From Lactiplantibacillus songbeiensis (GTDB taxonomy: Bacteria > Bacillota > Bacilli > Lactobacillales > Lactobacillaceae): a DNA stretch of 64,000 nucleotides. Under the pieces are notes generated by a model. The model worked only from the letters and a program-made list of their open reading frames with translations, searched no databases and was not told the DNA's origin. How positions within the stretch are numbered: position 1 is the first letter of the stretch; each line of letters begins with the position of its first letter. A program made the translations under genes and the position numbers. Positions 1 to 10,328 of this stretch are shown here, piece by piece. The stretch spans positions 18,863 through 82,862 of the forward strand of contig NZ_BJDL01000023.1 of the NCBI RefSeq assembly GCF_005405125.1, read 5' to 3'.

Positions 1-389
1 GCTAAAGTTTCAACGGCGACTAAGCTATTGTCCAATACTTTTTGTGAAAGGACGGACTTCAAAGCTAAGCGCATAACCTTCTTAGGTAATTTGTAGCTGT
101 ACGAACGTGGAGTTGGTCCGAAGACAATCCCACCTTTACGCCATTGTGGCGAACGGATTGAACCTTGACGCGCACGACCGGTACCCTTTTGACGCCATGG
201 TTTCTTACCACCACCGCGACGAGCACTACGGTTCTTAACTGCGTGTGTCCCTTGGCGTAATGATGCTCGTTGCATCAAGATTGCGTCAAAGACGACGTTT
301 TCGTTTGGTTCAACACCAAATACGGCATCGTTTAAGGTGACGTCACCATTTTGCGTACCGTCTTGTTTGAATAATGCTACGCTAGTCAT
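1..389 (-). CDS. rplD: 50S ribosomal protein L4 (partial, C-terminus beyond window)
   Basis: The reading frame opens at ATG 387-389 (minus strand) behind AAGGAGG and runs off the left edge after about 129 codons. The translated part shows the L4 signature: a basic loop with [19 protein letters not shown] followed by a GGIVFGP stretch, which is the extended arm that lines the peptide exit tunnel. It follows rplC directly (18 bp gap) in the usual S10 operon order rpsJ-rplC-rplD. It is partial only because of the window edge. Confidence 0.95.
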   Translation of the reverse strand, partial: MTSVALFKQDGTQNGDVTLNDAVFGVEPNENVVFDAILMQRASLRQGTHAVKNRSARRGGGKKPWRQKGTGRARQGSIRSPQWRKGGIVFGPTPRSYSYKLPKKVMRLALKSVLSQKVLDNSLVAVETL

Positions 390-407
390 GTATTATGTCC
401 TCCTTCC

Positions 408-1037
408 TTATTTACTCTTTACAGATGTTTTAATCGTAACGAATGATTTGTTAACGCCAGGAACGTTCCCTTTGATCAACAATACGTTATTTTCAACGTC
501 GGCCCGAACAACTTGCAAGTTTTGCATTGTCCGTTGGTGATTACCCATCCGACCTGGTAATTTCTTACCTTTGAAGACCCGGTTGATAATAGCACCTAAT
601 GAACCTGGGCGACGATGGTAACGAGACCCATGGGCCATTGGTCCACGACTTTGTCCGTCTTTATGAATATTACCTTGGTAACCATGACCTTTAGTGATAC
701 CCGTAACGTCAACGGCGTCTCCGGCTGCAAAGATATCAGCCTTGAGTTCGTCACCTACTGTGTATTCTCCAAGCTCAACATTACGAATTTCACGAATGAA
801 GCGCTTAGGAGTCGTTTTTGCTTTTGCTGCATGACCTTGAGCAGGTTTGTTAGTCAAGACTTCACGCTTATCGCCAGTACCTAATTGGATTGCTTCGTAA
901 CCGTCATTTTCAACGGTCTTAACTTGCAACACAACGTTAGGTTGAACTTCGATAACTGTCACTGGGATTAATTCCCCGGCTTCAGTGAAGACTTGCGTCA
1001 TTCCTACCTTTTTCCCTAAGATTCCTTTAGTGGTCAT
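408..1037 (-). CDS. rplC: 50S ribosomal protein L3
   Basis: 209 residues, the normal length for bacterial L3, one of the first proteins to bind 23S rRNA near the peptidyl transferase centre. The start [17 protein letters not shown] is the conserved N-terminus. The central [15 protein letters not shown] loop is the L3 W-loop/basic extension region, and [16 protein letters not shown] is the C-terminal signature. It begins 33 bp after the rpsJ stop and is followed by rplD, so it is the second gene of the S10 operon. Confidence 0.98.
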   Translation of the reverse strand: MTTKGILGKKVGMTQVFTEAGELIPVTVIEVQPNVVLQVKTVENDGYEAIQLGTGDKREVLTNKPAQGHAAKAKTTPKRFIREIRNVELGEYTVGDELKADIFAAGDAVDVTGITKGHGYQGNIHKDGQSRGPMAHGSRYHRRPGSLGAIINRVFKGKKLPGRMGNHQRTMQNLQVVRADVENNVLLIKGNVPGVNKSFVTIKTSVKSK

Positions 1038-1070
1038 GAGTACACCTCCAATTAATTGATATATTTTGTA

Positions 1071-1379
1071 TTAAAGCTTGATTTCAATATCTACACCGCT
1101 AGGCAAGTCTAATTTCATTAATGAATCGACTGTCTTTGGCGTTGGGTTAACGATATCGATTAACCGCTTGTGAGTCCGCATTTCGAATTGTTCACGTGAG
1201 TCCTTAAACTTATGTGGTGAACGTAGGACCGTGTAAATCGTCCGATCAGTTGGTAAGGGAATTGGACCAGAAATAGTAGCACCAGTTCTCTTTGCCGTTT
1301 CGACAATCTTATCAGCTGATTGATCAAGAATACGGTGTTCGTATGCCTTTAAACGGATACGAATTTTTTGCTTTGCCAT
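1071..1379 (-). CDS. rpsJ: 30S ribosomal protein S10 (NusE)
   Basis: 102 residues with the S10 start [19 protein letters not shown] and the signature region around [21 protein letters not shown]10 sits in the 30S head and, as NusE, also joins transcription antitermination complexes. This is the promoter-proximal gene of the S10 operon. It is preceded by a strong RBS (GGAGG) and a long untranslated stretch reaching back to a promoter near 2035-2060. Confidence 0.98.
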   Translation of the reverse strand: MAKQKIRIRLKAYEHRILDQSADKIVETAKRTGATISGPIPLPTDRTIYTVLRSPHKFKDSREQFEMRTHKRLIDIVNPTPKTVDSLMKLDLPSGVDIEIKL

Positions 1380-2034
1380 TGTTGTGACCTCCTTCGTCTA
1401 TTTTAAAAATAAGACTAGCTCCGTGAAAATTACCGCCACGTCCCATGACAATGTGGCCGGGCGTGTCGCAACCTTTCACATCAAAGCTAACTACGACTAC
1501 TTGATGCCGGGGGGTACAATACTCCCCTTCTAAATACCAAGCACAATCTATAATAACTGAAAAGCTTTGTAATATCAAGTGTTTCCACACTTTTTTAGAA
1601 CCATCGTTGTAAACCGTGTTACCTTTTTTGAACCAGCACCAATAAATGTAACATAAATTCAATTGAAATAGTAGTCCTTTCAGACTTTTATTTCTAGATT
1701 AGCGGTTAGCACGCATGGATTCACGCATACGTTTTAAAAATCACTGACCTACTGTGGCAACTCATTGCCAATTGGCTCAATCATTCCTGTTTGTCATAAC
1801 GCACGACGTTATTTGCAATAATACGCTCGTTTAACGTGAGTTGCAAGCAGAACCACATCTTAATTTTAAAATACCGCGTGATTCGGTTAAGCAACGCCCA
1901 CATGCTTTTTAATACCCCTGCCCTGCCGACTGTCATCCTTAATTTGTTTGCAAGGTCATCTTACTCGCGTAGGGGCTCAAGTTTAATTCAACGTTACTGT
2001 TTTTCAGTCACTCATCAAACGACCCATACGCTCT
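1380..2034 (-). promoter_or_regulatory. Long untranslated leader of the S10 operon
   Basis: No convincing gene lies between rpsJ and the fusA terminator. Short frames here lack an RBS and coding character. If the promoter at 2035-2061 is the main one, the mRNA carries about 650 nt ahead of rpsJ. Several local palindromes are visible, for example near 1690-1740. Ribosomal protein operons are often controlled through such leaders, but no known leader motif is recognised here. Confidence 0.4.
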
Positions 2035-2061
2035 ATTATAATAGAAGTAATTGACTTTAAA
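2035..2061 (-). promoter_or_regulatory. Candidate promoter of the S10 operon
   Basis: On the minus strand a perfect TATAAT (2035-2040) is present. The upstream hexamer (around TTTAAA/GCTTTA, 2055-2061) is a poor -35 match. It lies just downstream of the fusA terminator, where the S10 operon needs a start. Confidence 0.45.
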
Positions 2062-2128
2062 GCGATAGCGAAAGACGCCTGAGACCCTACTCAGCCGTCT
2101 TTAAGCTAGCATTATCTAATGAGCATAC

Positions 2129-2162
2129 AAAAAAAGATGCTGAGTCTAAGACTCAACATCTT
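2129..2162 (-). terminator. Intrinsic terminator of the str operon (after fusA)
   Basis: Minus-strand hairpin with arms GATGTTGAGTC and GACTCAGCATC followed by seven T, 15 bp past the fusA stop. It separates the str and S10 operons. Confidence 0.9.
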
Positions 2163-2176
2163 CTTTTTAATCAAGA

Positions 2177-4276
2177 TTAATCTTCGACAGGAGTGCCGCC
2201 ATTTTTCTTGATAATATCAGCTTGAACTGACTTAGGTACCTTTTCGTAATGATCAAAGCTCATTGTGAAGGTCCCACGGCCTTGCGTTGCAGAACGTAAA
2301 GTCGTTGCATAACCGAACATTTCAGCTAACGGTACAAAGGCATGGACTTCTTGAGCGTTCCCACGTTCTTCCATCCCTTCGATTGTCCCACGACGAGCGG
2401 TAACATGACCCATAACATCACCTAAGTAATCTTCTGGGGCCACGATATCAACCTTCATGATTGGTTCCAAAATAACAGGACCAGCACTCTTAGTGGCATT
2501 CCGTAAAGCTAATGAAGCGGCAATCTTGAAGGCTGCTTCACTAGAATCGACATCATGGTAAGACCCATCATAGAGTTTTGCCTTAACATCAACCAATGGA
2601 TAGCCAGCTAACACACCGTTGGCCATAGCTTCCTTCAAACCTTGTTCAACTGAAGGAATGTATTCACGAGGAACAACCCCACCGACGATGGCATCTTCGA
2701 ATTCGAAGCCTTTACCTTCTTCGTTAGGTGTAAATTCAACCCAAACATCCCCATATTGACCTTTACCACCAGATTGGTGAACGAACTTACCTTGGACCTT
2801 AGTTGCTTTCGTGAAGGTTTCACGATAAGAAACTTGAGGTGCACCAACAGTTGCTTCAACGTTGAATTCACGACGCATCCGGTCAACGATGATGTCCAAA
2901 TGTAATTCACCCATCCCAGCAATTAAAGTTTCACCAGTTTCTTGGTTAGTTTCAGCCTTGAAAGTAGGATCTTCTTCAGAAAGCTTTTGTAAGGCAACGT
3001 TCATCTTATCTTGGTCAGCCTTAGTCTTAGGTTCAACGGCAACCTGGATAACGGGATCAGGGAATTCCATTGATTCCAAATGATATGGATGTTCAATGGA
3101 AGTCAATGAGTCCCCAGTAGTCGTGTTCTTCAAACCAATCGCAGCGGCGATATCACCAGAGAAGACTTCTGGGATTTCTTTCCGTTGGTTAGAATGCATT
3201 TGAAGTAAACGACCAACACGTTCACGTTTGTCTTTGGTAGCGTTCAAGACATATGAACCAGATTCCAAAGTCCCTTGATAAACTCGGATGAAAGTCAAAC
3301 GACCAACGAATGGGTCAGTAGCAACCTTAAATGCTAAGGCAGCGAAAGGCTTATCATCACCGGCAACCAAGTCAACATCTTCATCAGTTTCAGGATCAGT
3401 GGCTTTATAAGGCTTAACATCAAGTGGTGATGGTAAGTAGTCAACAACTGAGTCCATCAACATTTGAACACCCTTGTTCTTGAAAGCTGAACCAGCTAAA
3501 ACTGGGAAGAATTCAAGTGCTAAGGTACCCTTACGAATAGCGGCTTTGATTTCTTCTTTAGAAATTTCTTCACCACTAAGGTATTTTTCCATGATTTCAT
3601 CATCGATATCAGCTAAAGCTTCGATCAAATCATCACGAGCAGCTTGGGCTTCTTCTTTGTATTCATCAGGAACGTCAACCGTATCCCATTCCGTACCAAG
3701 CTTATCTTCATCATAAAGATCAGCTTTCATTTCGATTAAGTCAATGACCCCTTCGAAATTGTCTTCGGCACCAATTGGTAATTGGATAGCATGAGCGTTA
3801 GCTTGTAAACGATCATGGATCGTGCTTACAGAGTACTTGAAGTCCGCACCAATTTTATCCATCTTGTTAACGAAAACGACACGAGGAACGTTATACGTTG
3901 ATGCTTGACGCCAAACTGTTTCAGTTTGGGGTTCAACACCAGCTTGAGCATCTAAGACGGCAATCGCACCATCCAAAACCCGAAGTGACCGTTCAACTTC
4001 AACCGTGAAGTCAACGTGTCCTGGGGTATCGATAATGTTGATACGGTGGTTTTTCCACTGTGCAGTCGTTGCAGCAGAGGTAATGGTAATCCCACGTTCT
4101 TGTTCTTGGGCCATCCAGTCCATTTGTGAAGCACCATCATGGGTTTCACCAATTTTATGGATTTTACCTGTGTAGTACAAGATACGTTCGGTAGTGGTAG
4201 TCTTACCAGCATCGATATGGGCCATAATACCAATGTTACGAGTCTTATCGAGTGAAAATTCTCTTGTATTAGCCAT
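2177..4276 (-). CDS. fusA: Elongation factor G
   Basis: 699 residues, full length for EF-G, the GTPase that drives translocation of tRNA and mRNA on the ribosome. The G domain shows P-loop [12 protein letters not shown] (about residues 19-30), RGITITSA switch, DTPGH, NKMD and the SAFKNKG G5 region. Domains II-V follow, including the [12 protein letters not shown] and [12 protein letters not shown] stretches typical of EF-G rather than TetM-type protection proteins. It is third in the str operon after rpsL and rpsG, with a 142 bp gap after rpsG. Confidence 0.98.
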   Translation of the reverse strand: MANTREFSLDKTRNIGIMAHIDAGKTTTTERILYYTGKIHKIGETHDGASQMDWMAQEQERGITITSAATTAQWKNHRINIIDTPGHVDFTVEVERSLRVLDGAIAVLDAQAGVEPQTETVWRQASTYNVPRVVFVNKMDKIGADFKYSVSTIHDRLQANAHAIQLPIGAEDNFEGVIDLIEMKADLYDEDKLGTEWDTVDVPDEYKEEAQAARDDLIEALADIDDEIMEKYLSGEEISKEEIKAAIRKGTLALEFFPVLAGSAFKNKGVQMLMDSVVDYLPSPLDVKPYKATDPETDEDVDLVAGDDKPFAALAFKVATDPFVGRLTFIRVYQGTLESGSYVLNATKDKRERVGRLLQMHSNQRKEIPEVFSGDIAAAIGLKNTTTGDSLTSIEHPYHLESMEFPDPVIQVAVEPKTKADQDKMNVALQKLSEEDPTFKAETNQETGETLIAGMGELHLDIIVDRMRREFNVEATVGAPQVSYRETFTKATKVQGKFVHQSGGKGQYGDVWVEFTPNEEGKGFEFEDAIVGGVVPREYIPSVEQGLKEAMANGVLAGYPLVDVKAKLYDGSYHDVDSSEAAFKIAASLALRNATKSAGPVILEPIMKVDIVAPEDYLGDVMGHVTARRGTIEGMEERGNAQEVHAFVPLAEMFGYATTLRSATQGRGTFTMSFDHYEKVPKSVQADIIKKNGGTPVED

Positions 4277-4418
4277 TAGTAAAGTGTTTCTCCTCTCAAA
4301 ATTAAATAGAAGTTATCAAAAACTTTTCTTAAAAAAATGACTACTATATGCTCACATATAATAGCCACCTTGTTGTTACGTTTAGTCAAAGGAACCCTTT
4401 AACCAAACCATGAAGATA

Positions 4419-4889
4419 TTACCAACGATAATGCGCAAAGGCACGGTTGGCTTCAGCCATACGGTGAGTATCTTCCCGCTTCTTAACTGAGGCACCAGTA
4501 TTGTTGGCAGCATCCATGATTTCACGAGCTAACCGGTCGGACATGGTATGTTCGCCACGTAAACGTGCATATTGAACGATCCAACGAAGGCCCAAAGTCG
4601 TTTTACGATCTGGACGAACTTCGATAGGAACTTGATAGTTAGAACCACCGACACGGCGAGCTTTAACTTCAAGTACTGGCATAACGTTCTTCATTGCTTC
4701 TTCGAAGACATCTAAAGGTTCGTTACCAGTTTGTTCTTTAATTTGATCAAACGCATCATACAAGATAGTTGATGCAGTCCCGCGTTTACCATCTAACATT
4801 AGGTGGTTAATTAAACGCGTTACTAACTTAGAATCGTACATTGGATCTGGCAAAACTTCGCGCTTTGCTGGTTGTCCTTTTCTTGGCAT
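4419..4889 (-). CDS. rpsG: 30S ribosomal protein S7
   Basis: 156 residues, standard length. The start [20 protein letters not shown] and the regions [29 protein letters not shown] and [15 protein letters not shown] are the S7 hallmarks (16S rRNA 3' major domain nucleator). It lies 13 bp after rpsL in the str operon. Confidence 0.98.
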   Translation of the reverse strand: MPRKGQPAKREVLPDPMYDSKLVTRLINHLMLDGKRGTASTILYDAFDQIKEQTGNEPLDVFEEAMKNVMPVLEVKARRVGGSNYQVPIEVRPDRKTTLGLRWIVQYARLRGEHTMSDRLAREIMDAANNTGASVKKREDTHRMAEANRAFAHYRW

Positions 4890-4902
4890 TTAACTTACCT
4901 CC

Positions 4903-5316
4903 CTATTCTTTTGGCTTCTTAGTACCGTACTTGGAACGGCCTTGGCGACGATCTTCGACACCGGCAGTATCCAAAGTACCACGGATAACATGGTAACGTA
5001 CACCAGGTAAATCCTTTACACGACCACCACGAATTAAAACAACACTATGTTCTTGGAGGTTATGGCCAATACCAGGAATGTAAGCTGTAACTTCGATTAA
5101 GTTAGATAAACGAACACGTGCGTACTTCCGCAAAGCTGAGTTAGGCTTCTTTGGAGTCATGGTACCGACACGAGTCGCAACCCCACGTTTTTGTGGCGCT
5201 GGGTTCTTAGTTGCAACCTTCTTGTAACTGTTATACCCGAAGTTTAACGCTGGGGCATTTGATTTTGATACTTTAGACTTACGGCCTTTACGAATCAATT
5301 GATTAATTGTTGGCAT
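4903..5316 (-). CDS. rpsL: 30S ribosomal protein S12
   Basis: 137 residues. Start [12 protein letters not shown]; decoding-centre loops [17 protein letters not shown] and [18 protein letters not shown] are intact. Both lysines where substitutions classically give streptomycin resistance (in PKKPNS and KDLPGVRYH) are present, so the protein is wild type at those sites. First gene of the str operon. Confidence 0.98.
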   Translation of the reverse strand: MPTINQLIRKGRKSKVSKSNAPALNFGYNSYKKVATKNPAPQKRGVATRVGTMTPKKPNSALRKYARVRLSNLIEVTAYIPGIGHNLQEHSVVLIRGGRVKDLPGVRYHVIRGTLDTAGVEDRRQGRSKYGTKKPKE

Positions 5317-5489
5317 GTTCTAAAGTGTCCTCCTTCCAAAAATGTCTGAGTTTTTAAGTCCACACATCCAGGTGGTTCTTTTTTTGATAAAAAAGAAGCC
5401 CGAATGGCGGCGATATTGTGCGCTAGAGCCGACCAGTCAGCATGTCTGTATTCCTATACAGGAATCTGTCTGCAAAAAGCACCTTTACT

Positions 5490-5518
5490 AGAATAGCATG
5501 ATGCTTTAGGTGTGTCAA
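5490..5518 (-). promoter_or_regulatory. Promoter of the str operon
   Basis: Minus strand: perfect -35 TTGACA (5513-5518), 17 bp spacer, -10 TATTCT (5490-5495). Predicted start near 5483, giving a leader of about 165 nt ahead of rpsL that contains a small hairpin around 5447-5466. Confidence 0.8.
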
Positions 5519-5587
5519 CAAATGAAATCAAGTTTTCTTTGCGTAGTTACCTAATAGTTAGCGCAACTTTAGAAAGGTGGTCTCACT

Positions 5588-6271
5588 TTGTTTCTACTCA
5601 TCAGTTATTATTTTAGTATCGGCGCTTGTCTCGGCTCATTCATTACTTGCATGGCCGAGCGCGTCAGTTATCAACAACCAGTCTTTAAGTCAACCGCGCG
5701 ATCACAATGTCCCTATTGTAAACAAAACTTACGGGTTTGGCAACTCCTGCCATTAATAGGTGTCCTACTTCAACGCGGCCGCTGTTGGGATTGTCATCAC
5801 CGCATCAACTTACGCTCCACATTAGTTGAACTGCTATGTGGCACCCTGTTGGCAGTCACCCTACCAACCGTTAGTTTGAGCTTAGTCCCATTACTGCTTG
5901 GTTACGGGGTGCTCTTATTCAACAGCCTCACCGATTATTTAACCTTTAGTGTCTATCCACTGACCTTAGTCTTACCAGCAAGCATTGGGTTGTGGCTACA
6001 ACCACCCCAACTAAATGGACCGTTCTATCTGCTACTTGGCTTACTGCTAAGTTTGTATCTTCTCGCCAAATTCACGCACAAGTTTGGTCTGGGTGATGTG
6101 GATATCTTAATCATGCTGACTTTGCTAGCAACTCCAGCCGTTGTCTTAACGAGTCTGACGATTGCTGCTGTCGGCGCATTAGTCATTTTACTACTGGATC
6201 GACGACGTACCCATCTGCCATTCGTTCCCTTCTTAACCTGGGGATTTATCCTGTGTACACAGTTGGTGTGA
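5588..6271 (+). CDS. comC: Type IV prepilin peptidase (ComC/PilD-like)
   Basis: 227 residues, integral membrane aspartic protease of the A24 family, which cleaves the leader of prepilin-like (competence pseudopilin) proteins and can N-methylate them. Seen: N-terminal membrane segment, a cytoplasmic zinc-binding loop with CPYC and CWDC pairs (about residues 42-65), several hydrophobic segments, and both catalytic motifs, NSLTDYLT (first Asp) and GLGDVDI (second Asp, GxGD). TTG start is chosen because GAAAGGTGG lies 8 bp upstream. It stands alone between rpsL and rpoC on the opposite strand; its substrates (comG-type genes) are not in the window. Confidence 0.9.
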   Translation: MFLLISYYFSIGACLGSFITCMAERVSYQQPVFKSTARSQCPYCKQNLRVWQLLPLIGVLLQRGRCWDCHHRINLRSTLVELLCGTLLAVTLPTVSLSLVPLLLGYGVLLFNSLTDYLTFSVYPLTLVLPASIGLWLQPPQLNGPFYLLLGLLLSLYLLAKFTHKFGLGDVDILIMLTLLATPAVVLTSLTIAAVGALVILLLDRRRTHLPFVPFLTWGFILCTQLV

Positions 6272-6437
6272 CTTCATACAATTTGGATTATCGATAACTC
6301 AGCTTCTATCCGCACAGTCATCAAAAAAACACAATGACCATAGATAGTATTAACTTGAAATGTAAATTGCCAGTTGCCATTTTATCCCCACCCGTTTTTT
6401 AAACTCAAACACTAATTAAAAAAATAGTTTGCACTCA

Positions 6438-6592
6438 GTTAACGTCGGGCGGGCCAGCATTGGCTCAGTGGTGTCATTTGACTTAGTCGATGGGTTTCCG
6501 ACTTAGTCAAAGCCCGGCTTTTGAGACCGCCCTTCGGCTCAAAAACGCGGCCACCACGTTCCAGCCAATGCTGGCCCAACCAGAGTGGTAAC
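6438..6592 (+). repeat. Family-1 structured repeat, copy R1 (arm A only)
   Basis: Orientation '+' means the strand reading GCTCAGTGGTGTC. Outer stem pairs GGGCCAGCATTGGCTC with CCAGCCAATGCTGGCCC; note GCATTGG/CCAATGC against AATTGG/CCGATT in other copies, a paired change. Inner hairpins TTGACTTAGTCG/CGACTTAGTCAA and TTTTGAGACC/GGCTCAAAA. No terminal inverted repeats. Lies between the convergent ends of comC and rpoC. Confidence 0.9.
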
Positions 6593-6623
6593 CTTAGATT
6601 CAAAACAGCATTAATGACGACAC

Positions 6624-6653
6624 AAAAAGGACGACCATCACTGGTCGCCCTTT
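6624..6653 (-). terminator. Intrinsic terminator after rpoC
   Basis: Minus-strand hairpin GGGCGACCAGTGATGGTCGTCC followed by five T, 17 bp past the rpoC stop. Confidence 0.9.
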
Positions 6654-6669
6654 TCAACATACTTAGCAA

Positions 6670-9600
6670 TTACTTGCTAGCATCTTGTTCTTGCATTTGT
6701 TTTTCAAGGTCGCTAATTGAGTAAACCCCATCAGCCACGTTGCCAACTTCCTTAGGCTTGATATGCCGATAATTAGGCATCCCAGTCCCAGCAGGAATAA
6801 TCTTACCAATGATGACATTTTCCTTAAGACCGATCAATGGATCGTTCTTACCACGAATAGCCGCATCAGTTAAGACCCGAGTTGTTTCCTGGAATGAAGC
6901 CGCTGATAAGAAACTGTTCGTTTCCAAGGCAGCCTTGGTAATCCCAAGAATAACTGGCCGTGACGTTGCTGGAATTCCACCAGCGATTAACGTTTTGTAG
7001 TTTTCATCCTTAAAGTCAGCAATATCCATCAAGGTCCCAGGTAAGACATCAGTGTCACCTGGATCCATGATCCGAACTTTACGGAGCATTTGACGAATCA
7101 TGATTTCCACGTGCTTATCGCCAATTTCAACCCCTTGCATCCGATAAACCCGTTGGACTTCACGGAGCAAGTAGTTTTCAGTTGATAAGACATCGCGAAC
7201 CTGAATTAATTGCTTAGGATCGATTGACCCAACGTTCAACGCAGCCCCACGGTGAATAAAGTCTCCTTCACTAACTGCCATACGAGCAGTCAATGGTAAG
7301 GTATACGTCCGGGTATCAGTTTCACCCTTAATCGTAACTTCCTTCGTCCGTTCAGCTGGGTTTTCTTCGATTGATTCAACTGTCCCAGTAACTTCAGTGA
7401 TTTCGGCACGCCCTTTAGGATTCCGTGACTCAACAATTTCTTGAACACGAGGTAACCCTTGGGTGATATCGTCTCCGGCAACCCCACCAGTATGGAAAGT
7501 CCGCATGGTTAATTGGGTACCAGGTTCACCGATTGATTGTGCAGCCACAGTCCCAACGGCTTCACCGACTTCAACTTCGTCACCGGTAGCCATGTTACGA
7601 CCATAACAATGTTCACAAACCCCATGCTTGGTATTGCAAGTAAAGGCAGAACGAATGGTGACTTCGGTAACACCGGCGTCAACAATCTTAGCAGCCAATT
7701 CTTCATCAATCATGACGTTGTTGCCAACAATTTCTTCATGTGTTTCAGGGTCAAAGACGGTCTTCATCGTGTAACGACCAAGAATCCGGTCATACAATGG
7801 CTCGATGACTTCGTTGCCGTCCATGATGGCTTCGATCCGCAAACCGCGATCCGTGCCACAATCCTTTTCACGCACAATAACATCTTGGGCCACATCGACA
7901 AGTCGACGAGTCAAGTAACCAGAGTTGGCAGTCTTCAAGGCCGTATCGGTCATCCCTTTACGAGCCCCATGGGTTGAAATAAACATTTCCAAGACAGACA
8001 AACCTTCACGGAAGTTTGACAGGATTGGTAATTCCATGATCTTCCCATTAGGAGCGGCCATCAAACCACGCATCCCAGCTAACTGAGTAAAGTTAGAAAT
8101 GTTACCACGCGCACCAGAATCACTCATCATGAAGATTGGGTTGTCTGGACTGAAACTATCGATCAGCTTCTGTTGAATCTGATCCTTAGCGTCGTTCCAA
8201 ACACCAATAACCCGTTCATAACGTTCGTCATCGGTAATTAACCCACGACGGAATTGTTTTGAAATTGTGTTAACTTGCTTATGAGCTTCATCGATAATCG
8301 CTGGCTTTTCTTTCAAGTCAGTAATATCGGCAACCCCAACCGTCAAACCAGACTTAGTTGAAATGTTGTACCCTAAGTCCTTCATCCGGTCAAGCAAGAG
8401 TGACGTTGCCGTCACATGATATTGTTTGTAAACTTCAGCGATAATGTCGGCTAAGAAGCCTTTCTTAAATGGCATGATAAGCTCCTGCGCATCTAAGAAT
8501 TGATGAATATCTTCACCAGGCTTCAAGAAGTACTTGGCCGGTGTCCCATTAATCAAGTTATCATTAGTAGGTTCGTTCAAGTAAGCAAATTTACCAGGTA
8601 AGATGTTGTTAAAGATTGCTTTACCAACCGTCGTTACCAAGACCGTTTGCCGTTGTTCGTCAGTGAATGGCTTGTCAGGCATTGATGAAACTTGAATCCC
8701 AACCCGGCTGTGCATGTGCACATAACCAGCTTGATAAGCTTTTTGAGCTTCGTTCAAGTCTTTAAAGATCATGCCTTCACCTTCACGACCAACTTCTTCA
8801 GTCGTCAAGTAGTAGTTACCGATAACCATATCTTGAGATGGGGTAACCACTGGCTTCCCATCCTTAGGTGCCAAGATATGATGCGCCGCTAACATCAGCA
8901 AGCGGGCTTCGGCTTGGGCTTCATCTGATAAAGGTAAATGGATGGCCATTTGGTCCCCATCGAAATCGGCATTGTAAGCTTCACAAGCCAATGGATGTAA
9001 CCGCATCGCTTTACCACTAACCAAGACAGGTTCGAACGCTTGAATCCCTAAACGGTGAAGCGTAGGGGCCCGGTTTAAGAGCACTGGATGTTCTTTGATG
9101 ACATCTTCTAAGACGCCCCAAACATCGTCATCTTCACGTTCGATCTTCCGCTTAGCATTCTTGATGTTCGATGCTAATTCGCGTTTAACCAATTCTTTCA
9201 TGATGAATGGCTTAAAGAGTTCCAACGCCATTGGACGTGGTAACCCCATTTGGTTCATCTTCAAGAATGGGCCAACATCGATAACTGAACGACCAGAATA
9301 GTCAACCCGCTTACCAAGTAAGTTTTGACGGAACCGACCTTGTTTCCCTTTTAACATATGTGAAAGGGACTTCAATGGCCGATTACCAGGCCCAGCAACA
9401 GGACGGCCACGACGACCGTTATCAATCAAAGCATCAACGGCTTCTTGAAGCATCCGTTTTTCGTTTTGCACGATAATTCCAGGCGCATTTAAGTCTAATA
9501 AACGCTTCAACCGGTTGTTACGGTTAATAACCCGACGGTACAAATCGTTCAAGTCAGAAGTGGCGAAACGCCCACCTTCCAATTGAACCATTGGCCGTAA

Positions 9601-10311
9601 GTCCGGGGGAATGACCGGAATAGCATCCATTACCATCCAAGCCGGTTCGTTACCAGAGGTTACGAAGGCTTCAATGATATCAAGACGCCGGACGGCCCGC
9701 GTCCGTTTTTGACCAGAAGCTTCTTTCAAAGCTTCCTTTAAATCACGTGCTTCTTTTTCAAGATCCACGTCATTTAATAACCGTTTGATGGCTTCAGCAC
9801 CCATTTCAGCATCGAATTCGTTGCCGTATTGGGCTTTCTTTTCACGGTATTCCCGTTCAGAAAGCAATTGCTTCTTTTCCATTGGTGTATTACCAGGTTC
9901 GATAACCACGTATGAAGCGAAGTAAATGATTTCTTCAAGTGCACGGGGGCTCATGTCTAAGACTAAGCCCATCCGGCTAGGAATCCCTTTGAAGTACCAG
10001 ATATGTGTCACTGGTGCGGCGAGTTCGATATGCCCCATCCGTTCACGACGGACTTTACTACGGGTAACTTCGACCCCACAACGGTCACAGACAATCCCCT
10101 TATAACGGATCCGTTTGTATTTACCACAAGCACATTCCCAATCCTTAGTAGGACCGAAAATCCGTTCGTCAAACAGACCGTCTTTTTCAGGTTTCAATGT
10201 CCGATAGTTAATGGTTTCCGGCTTTTTAACTTCGCCATATGACCAGCTGCGAATCTTGTCTGGGGATGCCAGACCGATTTGCATGCTCTCAAACTTGTTG
10301 ACATCGATCAA
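6670..10311 (-). CDS. rpoC: DNA-directed RNA polymerase subunit beta'
   Basis: 1213 residues, the usual length for lactobacilli. The N-terminal zinc ribbon ([19 protein letters not shown], about residues 60-78), the absolutely conserved catalytic NADFDGDQM (about 445-453) that holds the active-site magnesium, and the second zinc site [13 protein letters not shown] are all present. It begins 18 bp after the rpoB stop, with its own GGGAGG RBS, so the two large subunits are co-transcribed. Confidence 0.99.
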   Translation of the reverse strand: MIDVNKFESMQIGLASPDKIRSWSYGEVKKPETINYRTLKPEKDGLFDERIFGPTKDWECACGKYKRIRYKGIVCDRCGVEVTRSKVRRERMGHIELAAPVTHIWYFKGIPSRMGLVLDMSPRALEEIIYFASYVVIEPGNTPMEKKQLLSEREYREKKAQYGNEFDAEMGAEAIKRLLNDVDLEKEARDLKEALKEASGQKRTRAVRRLDIIEAFVTSGNEPAWMVMDAIPVIPPDLRPMVQLEGGRFATSDLNDLYRRVINRNNRLKRLLDLNAPGIIVQNEKRMLQEAVDALIDNGRRGRPVAGPGNRPLKSLSHMLKGKQGRFRQNLLGKRVDYSGRSVIDVGPFLKMNQMGLPRPMALELFKPFIMKELVKRELASNIKNAKRKIEREDDDVWGVLEDVIKEHPVLLNRAPTLHRLGIQAFEPVLVSGKAMRLHPLACEAYNADFDGDQMAIHLPLSDEAQAEARLLMLAAHHILAPKDGKPVVTPSQDMVIGNYYLTTEEVGREGEGMIFKDLNEAQKAYQAGYVHMHSRVGIQVSSMPDKPFTDEQRQTVLVTTVGKAIFNNILPGKFAYLNEPTNDNLINGTPAKYFLKPGEDIHQFLDAQELIMPFKKGFLADIIAEVYKQYHVTATSLLLDRMKDLGYNISTKSGLTVGVADITDLKEKPAIIDEAHKQVNTISKQFRRGLITDDERYERVIGVWNDAKDQIQQKLIDSFSPDNPIFMMSDSGARGNISNFTQLAGMRGLMAAPNGKIMELPILSNFREGLSVLEMFISTHGARKGMTDTALKTANSGYLTRRLVDVAQDVIVREKDCGTDRGLRIEAIMDGNEVIEPLYDRILGRYTMKTVFDPETHEEIVGNNVMIDEELAAKIVDAGVTEVTIRSAFTCNTKHGVCEHCYGRNMATGDEVEVGEAVGTVAAQSIGEPGTQLTMRTFHTGGVAGDDITQGLPRVQEIVESRNPKGRAEITEVTGTVESIEENPAERTKEVTIKGETDTRTYTLPLTARMAVSEGDFIHRGAALNVGSIDPKQLIQVRDVLSTENYLLREVQRVYRMQGVEIGDKHVEIMIRQMLRKVRIMDPGDTDVLPGTLMDIADFKDENYKTLIAGGIPATSRPVILGITKAALETNSFLSAASFQETTRVLTDAAIRGKNDPLIGLKENVIIGKIIPAGTGMPNYRHIKPKEVGNVADGVYSISDLEKQMQEQDASK

Positions 10312-10328
10312 AGGACCGACCTCCCTTT

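Noticed and set aside
1324..1662. Minus-strand frame overlapping rpsJ start (112 codons)
   Set aside because: Overlaps rpsJ in another frame, lacks an RBS, composition not protein-like.
1836..2054. Plus-strand 72-codon frame in the S10 leader
   Set aside because: No RBS, no recognisable pattern, sits over the predicted S10 promoter.
2177..4276. Tet(M)-like ribosomal protection protein
   Set aside because: Length, domain sequence and str operon position are those of EF-G.
6439..6724. Frames inside repeat R1
   Set aside because: Arise from the palindromic repeat; similar frames recur in other copies (32547-32744, 39436-39660, 52331-52531).
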